A program made the position numbers and the translations under genes. A stretch of 64,000 bases of DNA from the NCBI GenBank assembly GCA_963728145.1, contig CAVSJA010000006.1, positions 186,001 through 250,000 of the forward strand, given 5' to 3'. The DNA comes from CAVSJA01 sp963728145. Its GTDB lineage: Bacteria; Bacteroidota; Bacteroidia; Chitinophagales; Chitinophagaceae. The first letter of the stretch is position 1. Every line of letters begins with the position of its first letter. This document shows positions 59,836 to 64,000 of the stretch, in pieces. The notes under the pieces were generated by a model. It had not been told where the DNA came from. It did no database searches and saw only the letters and a list, made by a program, of their open reading frames with translations.

Positions 59836-61101
59836 TCAATCAATTCTCTCATGGCCAAAATATTTATGCAATATCACGGGTAGAGCTATTCCATTTTCCG
59901 TCTGATTATTCTCCAATAAACACGCAAGAATGCGGGGAAGTGCAAGAGAGCTTCCGTTAAGCGAATGGAGAAGTTGATTTTTTCCCGTGCCATCCTTGAA
60001 ACGGATTTTCATCCGGTTTGTCTGAAAAGTTTCGAAATTACTAACTGAACTCACTTCAAGCCAGCGTTGTTGGGCTGCACTATAAACTTCAAAATCATAA
60101 GTGAGTGCCGAAGCAAAGCTCATGTCTCCACCAGACAATGCAAGAATGCGATATGGTAGTTCCAGCGATTGAACAAGCTTTTCAACATGCGCAACCATTT
60201 CTTCATGGACCTGGTAACTCTTTTCCGGATGCACCAATTGAACGATCTCTACTTTATCGAATTGATGTAAGCGGTTCAGTCCTCTTACATCCTTGCCATA
60301 ACTCCCGGCTTCCCTGCGAAAACATGGAGTATAACCAGTAAGTTTTATCGGCAGTTCGGAATCTTTTAATAATTCATCCCGGAAAATATTTGTAAGCGGA
60401 ACCTCTGAAGTTGGAATGAGATAGTATTGATCTTCATTTACAAAATACATTTGTCCTTCCTTATCTGGTAATTGACCAGTACCGAATGCACTGGCTTCAT
60501 TCACCATCAATGGTGGTTGGTATTCGGTATATCCTGCGTTTGTATTGAAATCGAGAAAGTACTGAACCAATGCCCGTTGAAGTCTCGCTCCTTTATTAAT
60601 GTAGAAAGGAAATCCACTTCCGGTTACTTTATTACCAAGGTCAAAATCGATCAGGTTATATTTTTTCGCGAGATCCCAATGGGGAATTGCACCAACCGGA
60701 AGATCTGGTTTCTTACCTCCTTCGCGAACGACAACATTATCTTCTGCGGTTTTACCTGGTGGAACTTTGCTTGAGGGGAGATTTGGTAATAAATAAAGAA
60801 TTGTCTCAATATTCTTCTCGGCTTCAGTTAGCTTATCGGGTCTTTGCTTTGATTTAAGTGAGGCAACTTCCTGCTTCTTTTTCTCGGCTTCTTCTTTTTT
60901 TCCTTTCGACATCAATTGCCCGATCTCTTTCGATGCAATATTGATTGCGGCCTGGATCTGTTCTTCTTCCTGTTGATGTTCTTTACGCTTATCATCCCAA
61001 TGGATCAACTCATCTATCAGTTCAAGCTGATCGAAATTCTTTATAGCCAGTCTTTTTTTTACCTCCTCGGCATTCTGCCTGATATAGTTCATTTGAAGCA
61101 T
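59836..61101 (-). CDS. serS: Serine--tRNA ligase
   Basis: SerRS charges tRNA-Ser. The 421-residue protein has the N-terminal coiled-coil arm (about 25-105) and a class II catalytic core with motif 2 FRREAGSYGKDVRGLNRLHQF and motif 3 LNGSSLALPRILACLLENNQ. GYTPCFRREAG and the TSEVPLTN phrase (TSE motif for serine) are present. The start is ATG 61101. The gene is intact and ends close to the AT-rich palindrome. Confidence 0.97.
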   Translation of the reverse strand: MLQMNYIRQNAEEVKKRLAIKNFDQLELIDELIHWDDKRKEHQQEEEQIQAAINIASKEIGQLMSKGKKEEAEKKKQEVASLKSKQRPDKLTEAEKNIETILYLLPNLPSSKVPPGKTAEDNVVVREGGKKPDLPVGAIPHWDLAKKYNLIDFDLGNKVTGSGFPFYINKGARLQRALVQYFLDFNTNAGYTEYQPPLMVNEASAFGTGQLPDKEGQMYFVNEDQYYLIPTSEVPLTNIFRDELLKDSELPIKLTGYTPCFRREAGSYGKDVRGLNRLHQFDKVEIVQLVHPEKSYQVHEEMVAHVEKLVQSLELPYRILALSGGDMSFASALTYDFEVYSAAQQRWLEVSSVSNFETFQTNRMKIRFKDGTGKNQLLHSLNGSSLALPRILACLLENNQTENGIALPVILHKYFGHERID

Positions 61102-61113
61102 GGCGCAAAGATA

Positions 61114-61199
61114 ATTGGATGGTTTGATTGTTTAATGGTTTGATGGTTACGCTGACAAGTTATAAACCCAACCATCAAACCATCGAACAATCAAACCAT
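61114..61199. repeat. Tandem-repeat-armed palindrome, octamer atggtttg type (locus C)
   Basis: The left arm (61114-61148) and right arm (61165-61199) are built of atggtttg/attgttta-type units. The two arms match in 28 of 30 positions. The loop contains gctgacaagttataaac. Reverse-complemented, its loop and flank match locus A in 22 of 32 positions. It lies in the promoter side of serS and past the GNAT gene 3' end, both on the minus strand. Confidence 0.88.
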
Positions 61200-61211
61200 T
61201 TCGGGCTGAGG

Positions 61212-61646
61212 TTATGTTCGATACACATCAGGATTATGAATCTGCATCAAGCGTTGCGGTTCCGCAATGGGAGTGAATCCAAATTTTGCGTAAAGATCAT
61301 GCGCGTCTCTCGTTGCTAACATGAAGCGACGCAGTCCTTGCAAGGAAGGATGGTGAAGAATAACTTCCATTAGCCATTTACTTAATCCTTTTCCGCGATA
61401 CGTTTCATCTATGAATACGTCGGCCAGGTATGCAAATGTGGATTGATCAGTGATCACACGAGCAAAGCCGATTTGTTTATTGCCAATAAGTACAGCGAAT
61501 GACAGCGATCCATTGATCGATCGCTTAACCGTTTCTATGGGAATATTCTCTGCCCAATAGGAATTGGAGAGGAACTGATGAATATAATTGATATCAAACT
61601 CTGTATCGTTTGTGCTTATCCGGAATTCGCCTTTAGTCCAATTCAT
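61212..61646 (-). CDS. GNAT-family N-acetyltransferase
   Basis: The 144-residue protein has the GNAT acetyl-CoA loop YRGKGLSKWLM and the core strand SFAVLIGNKQIGFARVITD. LYAKFGFTP is the beta7-alpha4 region. The substrate is unknown. I start at ATG 61646 (MNWTKGEF), six codons inside the open frame that begins with GTG. Confidence 0.9.
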   Translation of the reverse strand: MNWTKGEFRISTNDTEFDINYIHQFLSNSYWAENIPIETVKRSINGSLSFAVLIGNKQIGFARVITDQSTFAYLADVFIDETYRGKGLSKWLMEVILHHPSLQGLRRFMLATRDAHDLYAKFGFTPIAEPQRLMQIHNPDVYRT

Positions 61647-61729
61647 AGTAATTAATTGGGACACAAAGTTAAATAGGACATGGACGAAAAGTTTGCGGAA
61701 TTTATCGGCGATTTCCTAATCAACCCGTC

Positions 61730-61749
61730 ATTCCCGCGAAAGCGGGAAT
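61730..61749. repeat. Short hairpin attcccgc-gaaa-gcgggaat
   Basis: Two 8-nt arms with a 4-nt loop sit between the GNAT gene and the 61785 gene (divergent). The same attcccgc core is frequent in intergenic DNA of many bacteria, so it may be a common palindromic repeat. No T-run follows. Confidence 0.6.
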
Positions 61750-61784
61750 CAATCAATTAACCAGTCAACCGTATCTTCGCGCTC

Positions 61785-62135
61785 ATGCAACCCAATGATG
61801 ACTTACAAACCCGGTGGTGGACTCTTGAAGCGAAACTCGTTGAACGGTTTGGCAAAAAACCCGATCTCGAAACAATTCTTTTCCTGATAGGCGTGCAGGA
61901 ATTTGGTGTGGTAAAAGAAAAATTCAGCAAGGAGCAAAAACAGGATCTGATGCATATTGCTGTTTGTTCGCTTTTATCTCAGAGTGGTTATTATGAACTG
62001 GAGGGAACTGATACGGAAGGATGGCCACATTTCCGACAGTTGAAGGCATTGCCCGTGATGAATATGATCGAACAGGAAAATTTTATAAAAGATCATGTAC
62101 TGCTCTATTTTAATACACATAAATTCCTTGACTAA
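61785..62135 (+). CDS. Conserved Bacteroidota hypothetical protein, 116 residues
   Basis: The small soluble protein contains QTRWWTLEAKLVERFGKKPDLETILFLIGVQEFG and FSKEQKQDLMHIAVCSLLSQSGYYE. It is helix-rich, with no signal. No named domain is recognised. It lies 5 bp before a cyclophilin lipoprotein gene, so the two are probably co-transcribed. Confidence 0.75.
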   Translation: MQPNDDLQTRWWTLEAKLVERFGKKPDLETILFLIGVQEFGVVKEKFSKEQKQDLMHIAVCSLLSQSGYYELEGTDTEGWPHFRQLKALPVMNMIEQENFIKDHVLLYFNTHKFLD

Positions 62136-62140
62136 TTGTT

Positions 62141-62833
62141 ATGAGAATTCTTCTTTTCTTCTTTCTAACTATTCTTATTGTTTCCTGCAATCCTAAGATT
62201 GCTGAAGGATTAAGGAAAAATGATCTTCGCCGCGATGTTGAGTTGCAAACCAATAAAGGAAATATCGTGATCCGCCTGTCTGATTCCACTCCGCTGCACC
62301 GGAATAATTTCCTGAAGCTGGTCAAGCAACATTATTATGATAGTATTCTTTTTCATCGCGTGATCGCGAGTTTTATGATCCAGGCAGGTGATCCTAATAG
62401 TAAGCGCGCAAAACCAGGTGATCGTTTGGGAAATGGTGGTCCGGGTTATACCGTGCCGGCAGAGATTCGTCAAACTTTTTTTCATGAGAAAGGAATGGTT
62501 GCGGCGGCGCGATCTGGCGATGAAGTAAATCCACAAAAAGCAAGTAGTGGGAGCCAGTTTTATATTGTGCAGGGAAAAATATATACCGACGCCGGATTGG
62601 ATTCTGTAGAAACCTATCGGCTTAAAGGAAAAAAAATACCCGAAAACCAACGGGTAGTTTACAAAACAATTGGAGGAACTCCACACCTGGATCAGAATTA
62701 CACCATATTCGGAAAAGTTGTAAAGGGATTGGATGTGCTGGATAGTATTGCTGGTGTGCAAACCAATAGACAAGGAATTGATCGCCCTTTGCAGGATATT
62801 AAGATTATTAAAGCCCGTCTTATTAAGAGATAG
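62141..62833 (+). CDS. Peptidyl-prolyl cis-trans isomerase lipoprotein (cyclophilin)
   Basis: The 230-residue lipoprotein has the lipobox IVSC (Cys16). The cyclophilin core shows NFLKLVKQHYYDSILFHRVIASFMIQAGDP, GYTVPAEIRQTFFHEKGMVAAAR and SSGSQFYIVQGK. It catalyses proline isomerisation in secreted proteins at the cell surface or periplasm. The gcvH gene lies downstream beyond a repeat. Confidence 0.92.
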   Translation: MRILLFFFLTILIVSCNPKIAEGLRKNDLRRDVELQTNKGNIVIRLSDSTPLHRNNFLKLVKQHYYDSILFHRVIASFMIQAGDPNSKRAKPGDRLGNGGPGYTVPAEIRQTFFHEKGMVAAARSGDEVNPQKASSGSQFYIVQGKIYTDAGLDSVETYRLKGKKIPENQRVVYKTIGGTPHLDQNYTIFGKVVKGLDVLDSIAGVQTNRQGIDRPLQDIKIIKARLIKR

Positions 62834-62926
62834 GTTGACAGGGTTGACAAGGTTGACAGGTTGACGGGGTTGACAAAGGAAATTCCCTTGTCAACCCTGT
62901 CAACTTTATCAACTTGTCAACCTTTT
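62833..62926. repeat. Tandem-repeat-armed palindrome, 9-mer ggttgac type
   Basis: Five units (ggttgacag, ggttgacaa, ggttgaca, ggttgacgg, ggttgacaaa; 62833-62877) form the left arm. A short loop containing aaattccc follows, then about four complementary units (62885-62926). Its first base is the last base of the cyclophilin stop codon, and gcvH starts 30 bp after its end. The unit recurs at 10778 and 39954. Confidence 0.9.
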
Positions 62927-62956
62927 TCGCTAACCTTGCAGCCTAAAATTGGCAAA

Positions 62957-63337
62957 ATGAATTTTCCAGAAAATCTTCGTTATACCAAGGATCATGAATG
63001 GATCTCGCTTGAAGGTAATATTGCAACAATCGGGATCACTGATTTTGCACAAAGAGAATTGGGGGATATTGTTTATGTAGAGATCGAGACAATTGGAAAA
63101 ACATTAGCGGCTGAAGCTGTTTTCGGAACTGTCGAAGCAGTGAAGACAGTATCGGATCTTCTCCTCCCCGTTGCGGGCACACTCAATGAAATGAATCAGG
63201 GCCTGGCCAATGCACCTGAATCTGTTAACAATGATCCTTATGGGTCAGGATGGATGGTAAAGATGACAGTCACCAATCCTGCTGATGTAAACAAGCTAAT
63301 GGATGCTGCTGCTTACAAAGCATTGATAGGAGAGTAA
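62957..63337 (+). CDS. gcvH: Glycine cleavage system H protein
   Basis: GcvH carries the lipoyl arm between the P, T and L proteins of the glycine cleavage system. The 126-residue protein has the lipoylation site Lys63 in GTVEAVKTVSDL, with NFPENLRYTKDHEWISLEG and GDIVYVEIE. The real start is ATG 62957. The open frame from 62861 would translate the right arm of the palindrome. A terminator follows. Confidence 0.96.
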   Translation: MNFPENLRYTKDHEWISLEGNIATIGITDFAQRELGDIVYVEIETIGKTLAAEAVFGTVEAVKTVSDLLLPVAGTLNEMNQGLANAPESVNNDPYGSGWMVKMTVTNPADVNKLMDAAAYKALIGE

Positions 63338-63368
63338 ATCCAAATATCAAATTGCGTCGTATATTATT

Positions 63369-63396
63369 AAGAGTGGTTCCACAGCCACTCTTTTTA
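63369..63396 (+). terminator. Terminator of gcvH
   Basis: aagagtgg (63369-63376) pairs with ccactctt (63385-63392), loop ttccacag, followed by tttttag. It stands 31 bp after the gcvH stop and before the sigma factor gene. Confidence 0.85.
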
Positions 63397-63428
63397 GTTA
63401 TCTTGAATTAGCTTTTTGGGAAAACAAA

Positions 63429-63971
63429 TTGGGCACCACTATTACATACAGTGAAAAGGAGCTTATTGGCCTGCTCAGGCAGCGTGACCAACGGGCGTTC
63501 AGCTACCTCTACGATAATTATTCCGGAGCATTATATGGCATTGTGTTGCAGATTCTGGATAATACCGAACTGGCCAATGATGTATTGCAGGAAGTGTTCA
63601 TCAATATATGGCGAAAGATTGAAACCTATGATCAGGCAAAGGGTAGATTGTATACCTGGATGTTGAATATCGCCCGGAATGCATCTATTGATCAGTTAAG
63701 ATCAAAGAATTATCAAAATAGCCAGAAAAACCAGTCGTTACCGGAAGACGTAGATGGTTTAGTGGGTTCGTCGATGCAGATGAATGTAGACAGCATTGGT
63801 TTGAAGAAAATGCTGGAAAAATTGAAAATGGAACAACGGGTATTGATCGAACTGGCTTATTTTAAGGGATATACCCATGAGGAAATCGCAGAAATGGAGG
63901 ATATTCCATTAGGTACCGTGAAAACAAGGATCAGGAATGCCCTGATCCAATTAAGAACCCTGTTACAGTGA
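63429..63971 (+). CDS. ECF-family RNA polymerase sigma factor
   Basis: The 180-residue protein has sigma region 2 (FSYLYDNYSGALYGIVLQIL; ELANDVLQEVFINIWRKIETYDQ) and region 4 (LKMEQRVLIELAYFKGYTHEEIAEMEDIPLGTVKTRIRNAL). It directs RNA polymerase to a set of stress or envelope genes. The start is TTG 63429 (MGTTITYSEKEL). It ends by overlapping the next gene as GTGA, so its partner anti-sigma factor is likely translated with it. Confidence 0.94.
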   Translation: MGTTITYSEKELIGLLRQRDQRAFSYLYDNYSGALYGIVLQILDNTELANDVLQEVFINIWRKIETYDQAKGRLYTWMLNIARNASIDQLRSKNYQNSQKNQSLPEDVDGLVGSSMQMNVDSIGLKKMLEKLKMEQRVLIELAYFKGYTHEEIAEMEDIPLGTVKTRIRNALIQLRTLLQ

Positions 63972-64000
63972 ACCTTAAAGAATACATATTAAGTGGAATC
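63968..64000 (+). CDS. Start of a probable anti-sigma factor gene, cut by the window edge
   Basis: GTG 63968-63970 overlaps the sigma stop. The 11 residues visible (MNLKEYILSGI) match the usual opening of Bacteroidota zinc-type anti-sigma proteins that follow ECF sigma genes. The identification rests on these residues and the position. Confidence 0.6.
   Translation, partial: MNLKEYILSGI

Noticed and set aside
3709..62926. CRISPR array
   Set aside because: The repeats are 7-9 bp with no regular unique spacers and no cas genes nearby.
3709..62926. Classic REP/BIME elements
   Set aside because: REP units are about 30-40 bp palindromes with conserved sequence; here arms are tandem short units that differ between loci, and no RAYT transposase gene is in the window.
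1..64000. tRNA, rRNA and known riboswitches
   Set aside because: I looked through the intergenic stretches and found none with a recognisable cloverleaf or conserved riboswitch core; a covariance-model search would be needed to exclude diverged ones.

Overview
The window looks like a chromosomal segment of a Bacteroidota bacterium, most likely a Chitinophagaceae-like member of the Chitinophagales. The evidence is a SusC/SusD pair, the mutY-ssb-gldE-gldD block of gliding/type IX secretion genomes, a CHU_C-type (type B) T9SS sorting domain, DUF1501/DUF1800 and GIN-domain proteins, many SPII lipoproteins, and a near-consensus Bacteroidota -7 box (TAnnTTTG) before gyrB. No tRNA, rRNA, CRISPR array, insertion sequence or prophage was recognised.

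Layout. 1-3.7 kb: end of a SusC gene and its SusD partner. 3.8-6.9 kb (minus): RNase G, a 31-residue AURKAIP1/COX24-like protein, a frameshifted TPR gene and an HU protein. 7.1-12.9 kb (plus): mutY, ssb, gldE, gldD, a DUF3109 protein and lutB. 13-19 kb: a polysaccharide-deacetylase-like protein, an EamA transporter, purH and comEC. 19.4-22.1 kb: a hypothetical protein, a frameshifted membrane protein, a frameshifted histidine kinase and its LuxR-type regulator. 22.2-28.1 kb (minus): a DinB-fold protein, carB (six frame disruptions), a small conserved protein and gyrB (four disruptions). 28.3-36.4 kb: a MerR regulator, MscS channel, LpxH-like phosphatase, lutC, ftsH, rsfS and birA. 36.4-42 kb (minus): secreted and outer-membrane proteins, including a DUF5777 / YceI / OB-fold / CX4CH-lipoprotein cluster. 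42-46 kb: a LuxR regulator and a 1028-residue propeller histidine kinase. 46-52 kb (minus): a methyltransferase, two paralogous lipoproteins, a GIN-domain protein, a Bcp peroxiredoxin and an M23 peptidase. 52.4-64 kb: a T9SS lectin/PKD protein, a fused MFS/spermidine synthase-like protein, DUF1501/DUF1800, serS, a cyclophilin, gcvH and an ECF sigma factor with the start of its anti-sigma gene.

The most unusual feature is a dispersed family of intergenic palindromes whose arms are themselves short tandem repeats. At least ten loci have 7-, 8- or 9-bp units repeated head to tail in one arm, a 10-65 nt loop, and the complementary units in the other arm. The unit differs between loci but is uniform within each (for example ggttgacaa, gagctac, gaacagag, atNgttNg, ttattRa). 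Three 9-mer loci share one unit. Two octamer loci 18 kb apart match at 30 of 35 positions across the loop, in opposite orientation, and four loci carry acaagt at the arm/loop junction. One related array (4 x agtcggg) lies in frame inside birA. I know of no named element with this architecture; I treat it as a candidate new dispersed repeat family. Terminator, RNA-stability or mobile-element roles are inference.

Sixteen single-base or nonsense disruptions break five otherwise well-conserved genes, and 13 of them lie at 20.1-27.6 kb. In each case the lengths close exactly to a multiple of three once the inferred indels are undone. Because carB and gyrB are normally essential, a locally poor consensus sequence is the simplest explanation.
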